The notes below the pieces were generated by a model. It was not told the DNA's origin and made no database searches. It saw only the letters and a list, made by a program, of their open reading frames with translations. Position numbers and translations under genes: made by a program. A stretch of DNA of 64,000 nt, taken from Paramylibacter kogurei. Its GTDB lineage: Bacteria > Pseudomonadota > Alphaproteobacteria > Rhodobacterales > Rhodobacteraceae. Below, one piece after another: positions 53,045 through 62,707 of the stretch (position 1 is its first letter; every line of letters starts with the position of its first letter). The stretch covers positions 1,116,001 through 1,180,000 of the forward strand of contig NZ_MDGM01000012.1 in NCBI RefSeq assembly GCF_002742285.1, written 5' to 3'.

Positions 53045-54202
53045 TTAAATATTAACGATTTTTACGGATTTTCCGTTTGATGCAAGTGCAACCTTGCCTT
53101 CGCACAGGCGCAAGGCATCATTGCCAAAAACCTCTGCTCGCCACCCTTTGAACATTTTACCGTCGCGTTCCCCTGCGGCGATTGCATCCAGCTCTGCTGC
53201 ATTCGCAATTAGCTTTTGCGCAACGCCGTAACCTTCGGCCTTTGCCTTGAGCATCACACGAAGCAATTCTGCCAAACCTTCGGCACCTTGGGGTTTGATC
53301 CGATCATCAACGGGTTTAGGAATATCTGATGCCTGATACCCGCCCGCACGTTTGATGGCCGCTAAAATACCGTCGGCAATGTCGCCTTTGCGTGCATCAC
53401 GCAACAACAAGCGAGATTTGTTTAATTCACCAATGTTTTGCGGACGTGTTGCCGCCAATTCCATGATCGCATCATCTTTCATCACGCGATTACGTGGGAT
53501 ATTGCGTCTCTGCGCAAAACCTTCACGAAATTCGGCCAATTCACGCACTGCGGCCAGAATTTTCCATGAATTTGTGCGGGTTTTGACGCGCATATAGGCC
53601 AATTTGGGATCGCTGATATAGGTTTGGGGATCCAATAGCACCGCCAACTCTTCTTCGACCCAACTTTGACGTTTGGATTTTTTCAACTCCGCCGCCAAGG
53701 TTTCATAAATTTCGCGAAGATGCGTCACATCACCAATGGCATATGTCATCTGTTTCGCCGACAAAGGGCGCGCAGACCAATCGGTGAAGCGCGATGATTT
53801 ATCCAACCCCTGTTTGGCGATTTTGCGCACTAGGGTTTCATACCCCACCTGTTCGCCATATCCACAAACCATCGCCGCCACTTGTGTATCAAAAAACGGT
53901 TTTGGCAGAATCTGGCGATCAACATAGAAAATTTCCAAATCTTGACGCGCGGCATGGAAAACCTTGACCACAGATTCGTTTTGAAACAGCTCATACAGCG
54001 GATCAAGGTTCAGCGTATCCGCCAACACATCAATCAACACCGCAGATGAATCATCTTCGCCCGGATGGGCCATTTGGATCAAACAAAGTTTGGAATAATA
54101 GGTGCGCTCACGTAAAAATTCTGTGTCGATGGTCACATAATCATAGCCAGAACAAATATCGCAGAATGCGGCCAATTCAGCCGTTGTTTTTATCATTTTC
54201 AT
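53045..54202 (-). CDS. rnd: Ribonuclease D
   Basis: A 385-residue 3'-5' exoribonuclease for tRNA and stable RNA ends. DEDDy motifs are YVTIDTEFLRERTYYSKL, KVFHAARQDLEIFY and MTYAIGDVTHLREIYETL, followed by an HRDC domain (LRDARKGDIADGIL, residues about 210-290). Two starts, 54202 and 54196, are possible. It is next to tRNA-Asn, which is coincidental for function. Confidence 0.95.
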   Translation of the reverse strand: MKMIKTTAELAAFCDICSGYDYVTIDTEFLRERTYYSKLCLIQMAHPGEDDSSAVLIDVLADTLNLDPLYELFQNESVVKVFHAARQDLEIFYVDRQILPKPFFDTQVAAMVCGYGEQVGYETLVRKIAKQGLDKSSRFTDWSARPLSAKQMTYAIGDVTHLREIYETLAAELKKSKRQSWVEEELAVLLDPQTYISDPKLAYMRVKTRTNSWKILAAVRELAEFREGFAQRRNIPRNRVMKDDAIMELAATRPQNIGELNKSRLLLRDARKGDIADGILAAIKRAGGYQASDIPKPVDDRIKPQGAEGLAELLRVMLKAKAEGYGVAQKLIANAAELDAIAAGERDGKMFKGWRAEVFGNDALRLCEGKVALASNGKSVKIVNI

Positions 54203-54271
54203 GAAAACCAGCTTTATGCGCTTCGCGCGATCTGTTCAAGCGGTGTTCGGCGATTTTTGGGGATTTACATT

Positions 54272-54346
54272 TGGCTCCGACGGTAGGGATCGAACCTACG
54301 ACCAATTGATTAACAGTCAACTGCTCTACCGCTGAGCTACGTCGGA
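54272..54346 (-). tRNA. tRNA-Asn (anticodon GTT)
   Basis: A complete 75-base gene with encoded CCA. Acceptor TCCGACG pairs with CGTCGGA, the anticodon loop CTGTTAA gives GTT, and the T-arm GTAGG-TTCGATC-CCTAC is perfect. Confidence 0.97.
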
Positions 54347-54502
54347 ATGTCCAAATGTAGGGGTGATATAACGAAGCCTTTTTAGGGCGTCCATAGCGTT
54401 TTTTACAGTTTTTTGCATATTCTGTGAAATTCCCAAGAAAATAGCGCCATTGTGCGCTCGCCTCTTGTCCTTTGCCCCCGTGCAAAGCTAGGCTCTGGCA
54501 TT

Positions 54503-55789
54503 ATGAGCCTGTTTCACCTTCGCCGATATATGCCCAAAACCCTGATGGGGCGTTCGATTCTGATTCTGATGATTCCGATTGTGGTGATTCAGTTGGTGGT
54601 CGGGTTTATCTTTTTTGACCGCCTGTTTCGCGATGTGACATTGCTTAAAACCGGCGAAGTGGCGCGACAATTGGAATTTGCCCTGCAATCAAGCGATCCT
54701 GATGCGCTGGTCAAGCTGGGGTTTGAGGTGGAAACAGTTACGGATTTTACAGGAAGCGGTGATTCCATCGCAGCGCTGGATTTCACCGGACAAAATGTAA
54801 TTGAAAAACTGCGCACACAATTTTCCAATGTCGCCTTTGTTGATCTGACAACGGATGATCATCTGGTGCAACTGGGCATGAATTTTGATGGGCAGTTTAT
54901 AAAAGTAAGCTTTGATCGCGCCCGTGCCTCTGCACGTAATCCTCATCAATTGTTGGTGGCGATGACCATTGCATCGCTGATCATGTCAGTGTTGGCCGTT
55001 TTGTTTTTGCGCAATCAGGTCAAACCCATCCGCCTATTGGCAAAATCAGCAGAGGCTTTTGGCAAGGGGCGCAATATTCCATTTCGTGCCCGAGGTGCTG
55101 CCGAGGTACGATTGGCCGCCCACGCATTTCGCGCCATGAAAGAACGCATTGAACAACAAATTCAGCAACGCACCCTGATGTTATCTGGGGTAAGCCATGA
55201 TTTACGCACCCCCCTAACCCGCATGAAACTGTCACTTTCAATGCTTGAGGATAACGAAGAAATCGAACATCTGCGCAAGGATGTGATTCAGATGGAAGGC
55301 ATCATGGAAGAATTCCTTGCCTTTGCACGCGGTGATAGCGCTGAACGCCGCCAACAAGTGGATGTTGCCGCACTTGCCCAAACATTGGTGGAAAACAATA
55401 AACGTGCCGGAAAAACCATTGTATTGAATGCAAGCGATAGCCCGATTTATCTGACCTGTCGTAAACTGGCGATGACGCGTGCATTGGACAATTTATTATC
55501 CAATGCAGCCCAACATGGCGATCAGGTATCACTGACGATTCATAACACTGAAAAGGATGTGAAATTTTCGATCGAGGATAATGGCCCCGGCATCAATCCC
55601 AAAGATCGCGAAACCGCCATGCGCCCGTTTGAACGGCTGGATTCCGCACGTAACCAAAACCAAGCCAGCGGCAGTGGATTGGGTTTAGCCATCGTTGCCG
55701 ATATCGCGCGAAGCCATGGCGGCAACCTAGCGTTGAGTGATAGCAAAACATTACACGGGTTGTGTGCCACGATCACCATTCCAAAGTGA
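54503..55789 (+). CDS. EnvZ-like sensor histidine kinase
   Basis: A 428-residue membrane kinase with helix 1 at about 17-38, a periplasmic domain, helix 2 at about 152-170, a HAMP domain, and HisKA with H232 in GVSHDLRTPLTRMKLSL, then an ATPase domain (NLLSNAAQHGDQVSL, GSGLGLAIVADIARSHGG). Domain order is that of EnvZ, but its OmpR partner is not adjacent. The frame is open from 54452; MSLFHLRRYMPKTL is the family-like start. Signal unknown. Confidence 0.87.
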   Translation: MSLFHLRRYMPKTLMGRSILILMIPIVVIQLVVGFIFFDRLFRDVTLLKTGEVARQLEFALQSSDPDALVKLGFEVETVTDFTGSGDSIAALDFTGQNVIEKLRTQFSNVAFVDLTTDDHLVQLGMNFDGQFIKVSFDRARASARNPHQLLVAMTIASLIMSVLAVLFLRNQVKPIRLLAKSAEAFGKGRNIPFRARGAAEVRLAAHAFRAMKERIEQQIQQRTLMLSGVSHDLRTPLTRMKLSLSMLEDNEEIEHLRKDVIQMEGIMEEFLAFARGDSAERRQQVDVAALAQTLVENNKRAGKTIVLNASDSPIYLTCRKLAMTRALDNLLSNAAQHGDQVSLTIHNTEKDVKFSIEDNGPGINPKDRETAMRPFERLDSARNQNQASGSGLGLAIVADIARSHGGNLALSDSKTLHGLCATITIPK

Positions 55790-55940
55790 TTAACATCACC
55801 AAATCAACAATTTAATAATGTTGTTTTTCAGCAAACGTGAGCGACATCACTGAATGTGCGCGCGTGTTGATATGTTCTGATCCCACAATTTCAATTTCAT
55901 TTTTTCACCCCAATTTGGGATTTTCAGAAAGGGTTATATT

Positions 55941-57848
55941 ATGCCTCTCTATTATTCAGGTACAACCATTACAGGGTCGGGTGACGCCGACATTATTTTA
56001 GCACAAGGCGCAAACAACACAGTTTATGGTGGTTCTGGCGCCGATATTATGTTGGGCGATATTGGTGGTTTCCGAAACACTTTCGGTACAAACAACAGCT
56101 TTGCAAATGCTTTTAACTTGGATTCCCCTATAGCTTGGTCGACAGATGAAAACGATCTGTTTGGGAATGACGGCCTTGCACATACAACGCTTTCGATTGC
56201 TCCACAGGCAAATCAGCAAGAATATTTTGAAATGACATTGGCTGCTGGTGAAACCATCACGCTTGATATCGACGGGGCTGGCGGCTCACTTGGATCGAAC
56301 GATGACAGTGACATATCGCTACGCATTTTCAACAGCGCGGAAACACAAATCGCGTCAAATTTTGATTCCCCCATCACCAATGGTGGATTGGGATCAGTCA
56401 GCGCAGATGACGCATATCTTAGTTTTACCGCACCTTCTGCTGGGACTTATTACATTTTGGTCAATAACAATGGATTGGATTTCCAAGGCGACGAACATTT
56501 TCTGTTGAACATCACATCAACACACCACGCAACAGGTAGCGCGGATTTAGCTGGTGATGATGTTATGTATGGCGGTTCTGGCAATGATTTGATGATGGGT
56601 GGTGGTGGTGATGACACCATGTTTGGCGGCCAAGGCACCGATACAATGTATGGCGGCACTGGTCATGACACCATGGCAGGCGGACCATTCACCGGTGATC
56701 TTTATGGTGGTAATGGCAACGATATTTTCGAAAACTACGGTGGCGCATTTATCGATAACGTTTACGGTGGGTCTGGTTCAGACACGCTGGATTTACGCAA
56801 TCGGACCGCAGGGAATGCCGATATCGACCTGTCGACGGGAACCTATACCGCAAGTGGACAAACCGCCGATATTTCATCTGTGGAAACCATTTTTGCAACA
56901 CATGATGACGACACGATCGATCTAGGTGGCTCGAACGGTTATACCGCAAATGGCGCTGGTGGTAACGATACAATCATTGGCGGATTGAACTATCAATTGC
57001 TCCGCGGGAATGATGGTAACGATACGATTGATGGTGGTTTTGCATCTGGGTCTGGAGTTGGCGATTCACTTTATGGTGGCAACGGAGATGATACGATTAC
57101 CGGTGCAAATGGCGATGATTACGCCCACGGTGGCGATGATTCTGACCATATCACACTCAACGACGGTGATGATGTTGCATTGGGCGGTCTGCACATCGAC
57201 ACCATTTACGGTGGCGCAGGCGACGATACAATGTCTGGTGGCCAGCACCGCGACTATCTGTATGGCGGTGATGATGATGACCGTTTGAACGGCAATGGCG
57301 GTGATGATTACATGATTGGCGGCAACGAAAATGACCGCCTTGACGGTAACAATGGCAACGACACCATGTATGGCGGGAATGATAATGATCGCCTTTACGG
57401 TGGTTCGGGCAATGACATTGTGAACGGTGGTGTTGGCAATGACGTCATGAATGGTGGTAACGACAATGACACCATGTATGGCAGCAACGGTAACGATCGC
57501 TTTTACGGCAGCAGCGGTAACGATTTCATGTATGGCGGCGCGGATAATGACCGCATGTTTGGCGGCAGCGGCGACGATTACATGGATGGCGACACCGGCA
57601 ATGATGTTATGCGTGGCAGCACTGGATCGGATACGTTCAATTTTGAAATCGGCGATGGCGATGATCGCATTATCGATTTTGAAATCAACGTGGATACGAT
57701 CGATCTTGCGTCAACTGGACTTGGCTATAACAACTTAAACTTCGTTGCAGTTGGCAATAGCACCCGCGTTGAATACAGCGCAACCGACAGCATCATGTTG
57801 CAAGGTGTCAATATTAACGATCTCGATCAGAACGATTTCCTGTTCTAA
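55941..57848 (+). CDS. Large RTX calcium-binding secreted protein with PPC-like domain
   Basis: A 635-residue protein made for type I secretion. It opens with an RTX-like block (residues about 10-50), then a pre-peptidase C-terminal (PPC)-like beta domain at about 75-190 (LAAGETITLDIDGAGG, SDISLRIFNSAE, PSAGTYYILVNNNG), then dense GGxGNDxxxG repeats to about 570, often as GGNDNDT or GNDT. The C-terminus (FNFEIGDGDDRIIDFEI through NDFLF) is the typical type I secretion tail. It has no cysteines or signal peptide. Type I exporter genes are not in the window. Binding target unknown. Confidence 0.87.
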   Translation: MPLYYSGTTITGSGDADIILAQGANNTVYGGSGADIMLGDIGGFRNTFGTNNSFANAFNLDSPIAWSTDENDLFGNDGLAHTTLSIAPQANQQEYFEMTLAAGETITLDIDGAGGSLGSNDDSDISLRIFNSAETQIASNFDSPITNGGLGSVSADDAYLSFTAPSAGTYYILVNNNGLDFQGDEHFLLNITSTHHATGSADLAGDDVMYGGSGNDLMMGGGGDDTMFGGQGTDTMYGGTGHDTMAGGPFTGDLYGGNGNDIFENYGGAFIDNVYGGSGSDTLDLRNRTAGNADIDLSTGTYTASGQTADISSVETIFATHDDDTIDLGGSNGYTANGAGGNDTIIGGLNYQLLRGNDGNDTIDGGFASGSGVGDSLYGGNGDDTITGANGDDYAHGGDDSDHITLNDGDDVALGGLHIDTIYGGAGDDTMSGGQHRDYLYGGDDDDRLNGNGGDDYMIGGNENDRLDGNNGNDTMYGGNDNDRLYGGSGNDIVNGGVGNDVMNGGNDNDTMYGSNGNDRFYGSSGNDFMYGGADNDRMFGGSGDDYMDGDTGNDVMRGSTGSDTFNFEIGDGDDRIIDFEINVDTIDLASTGLGYNNLNFVAVGNSTRVEYSATDSIMLQGVNINDLDQNDFLF

Positions 57849-57870
57849 GGAAACTTGATCATTCAATTTG

Positions 57871-57903
57871 AAAGCCGCCCTTTTTATTAAGGGCGGCTTT
57901 TTA
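57871..57903 (+). terminator. Terminator after the RTX gene
   Basis: AAAGCCGCCC/GGGCGGCTTT is a perfect 10-bp stem with a 10-base loop, followed by TTTT. It starts 22 bases after the stop, and is shared in position with the convergent nitroreductase (stop at 57905). Confidence 0.9.
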
Positions 57904-57904
57904 A

Positions 57905-58585
57905 TTAAACTTCTGTCAAAATTTCACTGTAGGGCAAGCGCGATTTGGGCAAAGCTTTGTTATAATCATCTGGCGCTTTATGATACCCAATGGGAACCAC
58001 GACCAAGCTGCGATATCCTTTTTCCGTCAGGCCAAATTCCGCATCCAGTATATCCGTTTCAATTCCTTCCATCGGGGTGGCATCAATGCCAAGTGCGGCA
58101 ACGCCCAACAAAAATTGCCCAACATTGAGATAGGTTTGATTATCGGCCCAACCTTGCAGATTGTTTTTCTCGTTCTTAAAAATATCAATGAACATGGAAC
58201 GCCCGCCGTGCATCTGCGCCTTGTGGGTTTCTGGATCGCTTGCAAAACGACCATCAGATTCTTCTTGGGCCAAGATTTTTAACAAATAGTCTTCGTCAAC
58301 GTTGGTGCGGCTGGCGAATACAACCACATGGGATGCGTTGCGAATGGATGGGCTGTTAAACGGGAAACGGCCATCGGATGATTTTGCAATGCGATCCTTT
58401 CCTTCCGCTGTGCTTGCAAGAATGAAATGCCATGGCTGTGCGTTTGTGCTGGATGCGCTAAAGCGCAACAGCTCTTTCACCTTTTCAATATCAGTGTCAG
58501 AGATTTTTTTATCGGGATCGTATGCTTTCGCAGTGTGGCGCGATTTGGCAATTGATGTGATGTCTAGTGGCATTGTTTCGTCCAT
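57905..58585 (-). CDS. NfsB-like oxygen-insensitive nitroreductase
   Basis: A 226-residue FMN-dependent NAD(P)H nitroreductase aligning well with E. coli NfsB: SRHTAKAYDPDKKISDTD, SASSTNAQPWHFILAST, LNVGQFLLGVAALGIDATPM and YRSLVVVPIGYHKAPDDYNK. It could act as dihydropteridine reductase or reduce nitroaromatics. Starts at 58585 or 58573. A LysR gene lies upstream on the same strand and may regulate it. Confidence 0.9.
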   Translation of the reverse strand: MDETMPLDITSIAKSRHTAKAYDPDKKISDTDIEKVKELLRFSASSTNAQPWHFILASTAEGKDRIAKSSDGRFPFNSPSIRNASHVVVFASRTNVDEDYLLKILAQEESDGRFASDPETHKAQMHGGRSMFIDIFKNEKNNLQGWADNQTYLNVGQFLLGVAALGIDATPMEGIETDILDAEFGLTEKGYRSLVVVPIGYHKAPDDYNKALPKSRLPYSEILTEV

Positions 58586-58686
58586 TTCATTGTTCGTATT
58601 TTCGACCCCATTGATAATTCAATTTGGTCGCACAACACTATCCACGGAATTGGGAAATCATTCTTTTGGATATTGAAAGAATGACT

Positions 58687-59601
58687 TTAAAGAAGATCGC
58701 CATACAAATTCATGTTGGTTTCAACGATACGTTGTTGCATGAAATTTAAAAATGTCTTCACCCGTGTGGGCATCATCCGCCCTGGTGGACGCACAGCCCA
58801 TATTTTTCCCTCTGGCATCAAGGTATAATCGGGTAAAACCCGTACTAAACCACCAGATTTTAGATCCAGCGCCGCGTGCCAAAGCGAGGCGCGCCCAATA
58901 CCCATGTCTGCACGCACCAATTTGGCAACAGCATCGCCCAGATTAACCGTAACTTGCCCCCGCACCTGCATTTCATGCACAACGCCATTTTTATCGCGCA
59001 AATGCCAACTGCGCATTGATCCCAACAACAAACAGGAATGATGCATTAAATCATCAGGTGTTTGAGGCGTGCCATGCGCAGCAAGATACGCAGGTGTTGC
59101 CACCAACCATTGTGGATTGTCATCAATGCGCTGCGCCATGAGGCTGCTTGGTTCAAGCTCTCCCATGCGAAATGCCAGATCATATCCATCTTGAACAATA
59201 TCCACATAGGAATCGGACAGATTCAAATCCAACTGCAAATTTGGATGCGCCAACATAAATTCAGGCAAAAATGGCAGGATATGCTGGCGGGCAAATGATG
59301 CCGATGCGGTTACACGCAATTTACCCGAAAGCGTGCCGGTATTTTGCGACAATGCCGCGCGCGTCTCATCTATTTCACCCAGAATATGTTTTGCACGATC
59401 ACACAGCAATTCGCCATCTGGTGTAAGCGAGATGGAACGCGTCGTGCGGTTGAACAATTTCACACCCAGTTCATCTTCTAATGCTTTGATTCTTTGGGTG
59501 GCATTGGTGGGCGATAAATCAAATTCTGCCCCTGCCCGTCCAATCGCGCCAATCGTTGCAACACGCAAAAATAATTCCAATGATTTCAGATCAAGAGACA
59601 T
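58687..59601 (-). CDS. LysR-family transcriptional regulator
   Basis: A 304-residue regulator: N-terminal winged HTH (LELFLRVATIGAIGRAGAEF, SPTNATQRIKALEDELGVKL, FNRTTRSISLTPDG) and a periplasmic-binding-like effector domain. The start at 59601 is used over 59622. It precedes the nitroreductase gene on the same strand with a 101-base gap; LysR proteins usually control a divergent gene, so control of the nitroreductase is only possible. The C-terminus is on the CrgA-like side of the family. Confidence 0.92.
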   Translation of the reverse strand: MSLDLKSLELFLRVATIGAIGRAGAEFDLSPTNATQRIKALEDELGVKLFNRTTRSISLTPDGELLCDRAKHILGEIDETRAALSQNTGTLSGKLRVTASASFARQHILPFLPEFMLAHPNLQLDLNLSDSYVDIVQDGYDLAFRMGELEPSSLMAQRIDDNPQWLVATPAYLAAHGTPQTPDDLMHHSCLLLGSMRSWHLRDKNGVVHEMQVRGQVTVNLGDAVAKLVRADMGIGRASLWHAALDLKSGGLVRVLPDYTLMPEGKIWAVRPPGRMMPTRVKTFLNFMQQRIVETNMNLYGDLL

Positions 59602-59644
59602 GCACACCCCGTTTCGCATCAACGATAACAGACGGGCGGGAATT

Positions 59645-59721
59645 TGGTAGGCCCGGCAGGACTCGAACCTGCGACCAAAGCGTTATGAGCGCTCTGCTCT
59701 AACCAACTGAGCTACAGGCCC
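59645..59721 (-). tRNA. tRNA with CAT anticodon (Ile2 or elongator Met)
   Basis: A complete 77-base gene with encoded CCA. Anticodon loop CTCATAA gives CAT. Acceptor GGGCCTG and the D-arm are like those of tRNA-Ile(GAT), and the anticodon stem has the G-T pair typical of tRNA-Ile2, so Ile(CAT), which needs lysidine modification, is a fair choice; elongator Met cannot be excluded. It is not an initiator tRNA, since the first pair and the GGG stem of the initiator are missing. Confidence 0.93.
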
Positions 59722-59824
59722 GCCATGGGCTGTAGGTATCACAAGTGGTGCGAAGGTCAAGACGGTTTACACCCCACAATCAATTCATTAGCGTCTATCT
59801 GAACGACGTTTTTTAAGGAATAAA

Positions 59825-60262
59825 ATGCCCACATTTAATTTGAAACCTTTGGTCAAACGATTTGCAATTGCCTATATCGTGGCCATCATTTTGGTCATGG
59901 TTGTATTTTTCATCTTGGAAAAACTGTTTGGCGTTTCCGCAAATTCGGCATCGGGGCTTATCTCGATCATGGTTGCCGCCATGGATATGGGGCAAAATTT
60001 CTATAAACAAGAAAATCGCGTTCCTGAAAAATCAGAAAGCTGGCGCATGGCGCGTGCAGCAACGGGTGTAACACTTTTGATAAGCGCTTTGTTATTTGTT
60101 GCGATATTCATTGCATCACCCGGATCATTTGCAAATGTCGGGTTGCCCGGATTGATAGTGGTTCTTGTGATCATGATGTTGATTACGCTTCTCGCTATTC
60201 GGTTTTTTGCAAGCTTTGGCGCCAAAAACTATGCCAAGGCATTGGCCCGTCAAAAGTCATAA
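59825..60262 (+). CDS. ABZJ_00895-like small membrane protein
   Basis: A 145-residue inner-membrane protein with four hydrophobic helices: FAIAYIVAIILVMVVFFILE, ASGLISIMVAAMDMGQNFY, TLLISALLFVAIFIAS and a last helix around MLITLLAIRFFASFG. The segment GQNFYKQENRVPEKSESW matches a family named ABZJ_00895 (recollection, unsure). No function is known. It lies between the CAT tRNA and purM. Confidence 0.75.
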   Translation: MPTFNLKPLVKRFAIAYIVAIILVMVVFFILEKLFGVSANSASGLISIMVAAMDMGQNFYKQENRVPEKSESWRMARAATGVTLLISALLFVAIFIASPGSFANVGLPGLIVVLVIMMLITLLAIRFFASFGAKNYAKALARQKS

Positions 60263-60305
60263 CCAGTTATCATTGTCGTTAAACAGTGGACAGTTCTCGG
60301 TACAA

Positions 60306-60333
60306 TTGGTAATGCGCAGCTAAAATTTACCAA
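60306..60333. promoter_or_regulatory. Inverted repeat just upstream of purM
   Basis: TTGGTAA-N14-TTACCAA, perfect arms, ending 15 bases before the purM ATG. It could be an operator or a leader hairpin covering the ribosome-binding region. Confidence 0.35.
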
Positions 60334-60348
60334 CCGAAAGTTTGCGCC

Positions 60349-61392
60349 ATGACCCAAGCCAAAAATCCAATCACCTATGCAGATGCTGGCGTTGATATTG
60401 ATGCGGGCAATGAGCTTGTCGAACGGATCAAACCAGCGGCAAAATCAACCAAACGTGCGGGTGTCATGGACGGGCTTGGTGGGTTTGGCGCGATGTTCGA
60501 TCTAAAGGCGGCTGGGTTTAACGATCCCGTCTTGGTTTCGGCCACGGATGGCGTGGGAACCAAGCTGCGCATAGCAATTGATACGGGTCATTTGGATACG
60601 GTTGGCATTGATCTGGTGGCGATGTGCGTCAATGATTTGATCTGTCAGGGTGCCGTGCCCCTGTTTTTCCTCGATTATTTTGCCACAGGCAAATTGGACA
60701 TCGACAAAGCCACAGATGTAATCAACGGCATTGCCGAGGGCTGTCGCCAAGCAAACACTGCACTGGTTGGTGGTGAAACCGCCGAAATGCCCGGCATGTA
60801 TGAAGGCGAAGATTTCGATCTGGCGGGCTTTTCCGTGGGCGCGATGGAACGGGGCGCCACATTGCCGCGTGATGTGGCCGAGGGCGATGTTTTGATCGGC
60901 CTGCCATCAACAGGCGTGCATTCCAATGGATATTCCTTGGTGCGCAAGATTGTCGAATCCTCTGGCCTGTCATGGAATGATGATTGCCCATTTGGTGACG
61001 GCGTTTTAGCAAAACACCTGCTGGAACCCACAAAAATCTATGTCAAACCCGCTGTTGCAGCACTTGAAACAGGCAAATTGAAAGCCTTGGCACATATTAC
61101 AGGTGGCGGTTTGACAGAAAACCTACCCCGTGCCCTGCCCGATGGTTTGGGTGCGCAGATTGATTTGGATGCGTGGCAACGTCTGCCGATTTTTGATTGG
61201 CTGATTGCACAGGCGGGTCTGGAACAGGCAGAGGCGTTGAAAACATTTAACTGTGGTATTGGCATGATCGCGATTGCGGGGGCCGATGATGCAGATGACA
61301 TTATGGCCGCCCTCGCCAGCCAAGATATCGCACCCGTGCGTATCGGCCAGATCACAAAAGGAAGCGGCGTCGCCTATACTGGCGCTCTCTAA
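60349..61392 (+). CDS. purM: Phosphoribosylformylglycinamidine cyclo-ligase
   Basis: AIR synthetase, 347 residues. The ATP-binding region includes [15 protein letters not shown] and [18 protein letters not shown], and [11 protein letters not shown] and the [21 protein letters not shown] motif (here [15 protein letters not shown]) are diagnostic. purN starts one base after the stop. No other purine gene is adjacent upstream. Confidence 0.97.
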   Translation: MTQAKNPITYADAGVDIDAGNELVERIKPAAKSTKRAGVMDGLGGFGAMFDLKAAGFNDPVLVSATDGVGTKLRIAIDTGHLDTVGIDLVAMCVNDLICQGAVPLFFLDYFATGKLDIDKATDVINGIAEGCRQANTALVGGETAEMPGMYEGEDFDLAGFSVGAMERGATLPRDVAEGDVLIGLPSTGVHSNGYSLVRKIVESSGLSWNDDCPFGDGVLAKHLLEPTKIYVKPAVAALETGKLKALAHITGGGLTENLPRALPDGLGAQIDLDAWQRLPIFDWLIAQAGLEQAEALKTFNCGIGMIAIAGADDADDIMAALASQDIAPVRIGQITKGSGVAYTGAL

Positions 61393-61393
61393 T

Positions 61394-61966
61394 ATGAATA
61401 AACGCGTGGCAATTTTAATCTCTGGCAGTGGATCAAACATGATCTCGCTGGTCGAGGCTATGAAAAATCCCGCGTTTGGCGCTGAACCTGTATTGGTATT
61501 GGCAAACAACCCGGACGCCGGCGGCATTGCCAAGGCCGATGCCATGGGCATTCCCACCGCAATCGTGGATCATCGCCCATTCAAAGGTGACCGCCCCGCG
61601 TTTGAGGATGAATTGCACCGTGTGATCAGCGCCCATTCCCCCGATGTTATCTGTCTTGCGGGGTTTATGCGCGTGCTGACGGCAGGCTTTATCGATCGAT
61701 GGGAGGGTAAGATGCTTAACATTCATCCATCCCTGCTCCCGAAATACAAAGGCTTGCACACCCATCAACGCGCAATTGATGCGGGGGATGAGGCAGGTGG
61801 TGTATCGGTGCATGTTGTAACCGCCGCACTGGATGATGGGCCGATACTTGGACAAGCCAGCGTTCCAATTTTACCAAATGACACTGCGGAAGATTTGGCG
61901 GCGCGTGTACTGGTTCAAGAGCACCGACTCTACCCAGAGGTGTTAAAGGAATTTTTAAACTCCTAG
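61394..61966 (+). CDS. purN: Phosphoribosylglycinamide formyltransferase
   Basis: GART, transferring a formyl group from 10-formyl-THF, 190 residues. VAILISGSGSNMISLVEAM, the catalytic segment VICLAGFMRVLTAGFID, and MLNIHPSLLPKYKGLHTH with the active His are present. The open frame starts at 61274 inside purM; the purN ATG at 61394 lies one base after the purM stop. Confidence 0.96.
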   Translation: MNKRVAILISGSGSNMISLVEAMKNPAFGAEPVLVLANNPDAGGIAKADAMGIPTAIVDHRPFKGDRPAFEDELHRVISAHSPDVICLAGFMRVLTAGFIDRWEGKMLNIHPSLLPKYKGLHTHQRAIDAGDEAGGVSVHVVTAALDDGPILGQASVPILPNDTAEDLAARVLVQEHRLYPEVLKEFLNS

Positions 61967-62457
61967 GTAAATTTTCACACCAGATTCGCAGAATAAATGA
62001 CGGATTTGACGGTAATTTGCGAAAAAATAGGCCTCAATTTAAGAAAAATTTGCCCAAATTTGGCAGGTATAAGGCATCATGTTTAACGCAAACCTAGTGT
62101 AAAGAACATGTCCTTTTAGCCAGTACTAAAAAGCTTTCTGCCACATTTTTCAATTTACCCCGCCATCTTAACCCCTAATTAAATTGTTATATATCAATTA
62201 GTTAAAACATTCACTCAGCAAATCACTTAAAACCAAGTTCCCTTCAACAACTTTGTCGGTTGCTTGTAACTTTTTCTTCATGATCATTACGTAACGTCGA
62301 ATTTCAGCGCTCGATTTTCCTAATCTTGGTTAACGAAGGAATAAAACGTCATAATTTGCACAATTGCTGCCACATTTCCGCCCAACACTTCTCTACTATG
62401 AGATGTACGGACATTGAGCGATGTCCACTAAATCAAACAACCTAGGGGGTTATCACG
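61967..62457. other. 491-base AT-rich intergenic region, purN to small membrane protein
   Basis: No gene is supported. The DNA is AT-rich and has no convincing hairpin-plus-T-run after purN. A perfect inverted repeat GGACAT-N6-ATGTCC (62409-62426) and the leader of the small protein gene lie at its right end. It may contain a promoter and an untranslated RNA, but nothing definite can be named. Confidence 0.5.
62409..62426. promoter_or_regulatory. Inverted repeat in the leader of small membrane protein A
   Basis: GGACAT-TGAGCG-ATGTCC, perfect 6-6-6, ending 31 bases before the ATG at 62458. Operator or RNA hairpin cannot be separated by sequence alone. Confidence 0.4.
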
Positions 62458-62592
62458 ATGACACAGGACAACAAAATCTTACACACAATCCGCCGTATGT
62501 CATTTATCGCGTTGATCGCAACAGTAATCGGTGTGGGCGTATTTGGCCCCGTTATTGCAGAGAGCTTTGCTGACTACCTTATCCAGCAATAA
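62458..62592 (+). CDS. Small membrane protein A (44 aa)
   Basis: A 44-residue protein: short polar N-terminus, an IRRMSF segment, one hydrophobic helix (FIALIATVIGVGVFGPVIA) and a SFADYLIQQ tail. GGGGG lies about 8 bases before the ATG. It is paralogous to the gene at 62783: IRR-x-SF-x-AL, IG, F-x-P-x-IA, SF, YL and Q are shared. Function unknown. A hairpin with T-run follows the stop. Confidence 0.8.
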   Translation: MTQDNKILHTIRRMSFIALIATVIGVGVFGPVIAESFADYLIQQ

Positions 62593-62612
62593 TTCCTGAT
62601 CCCGAATATATG

Positions 62613-62636
62613 AAAGGGTCATCTGCGATCCTTTTC
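62613..62636 (+). terminator. Terminator after small membrane protein A
   Basis: AAAGGGTC/GATCCTTT with one G-T wobble, 6-base loop, followed by TTC. Stem 8 bp. It lies 20 bases after the stop. Confidence 0.65.
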
Positions 62637-62707
62637 TACATTCCATCCGCCACATCCAACACGCAAGCGTGGCAGATAAGACTCATAATTCGATAAAATC
62701 GCGCAAC

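Noticed and set aside
55941..57848. Tandem DNA repeats in the RTX gene as a satellite or CRISPR-like array
   Set aside because: The periodicity follows the 9-residue RTX protein repeat and keeps the reading frame, with no spacers.
62398..62445. A 15-codon frame in the leader of small membrane protein A
   Set aside because: It has no clear Shine-Dalgarno, holds the inverted repeat, and encodes no codon run that would suggest attenuation. Too short to claim.
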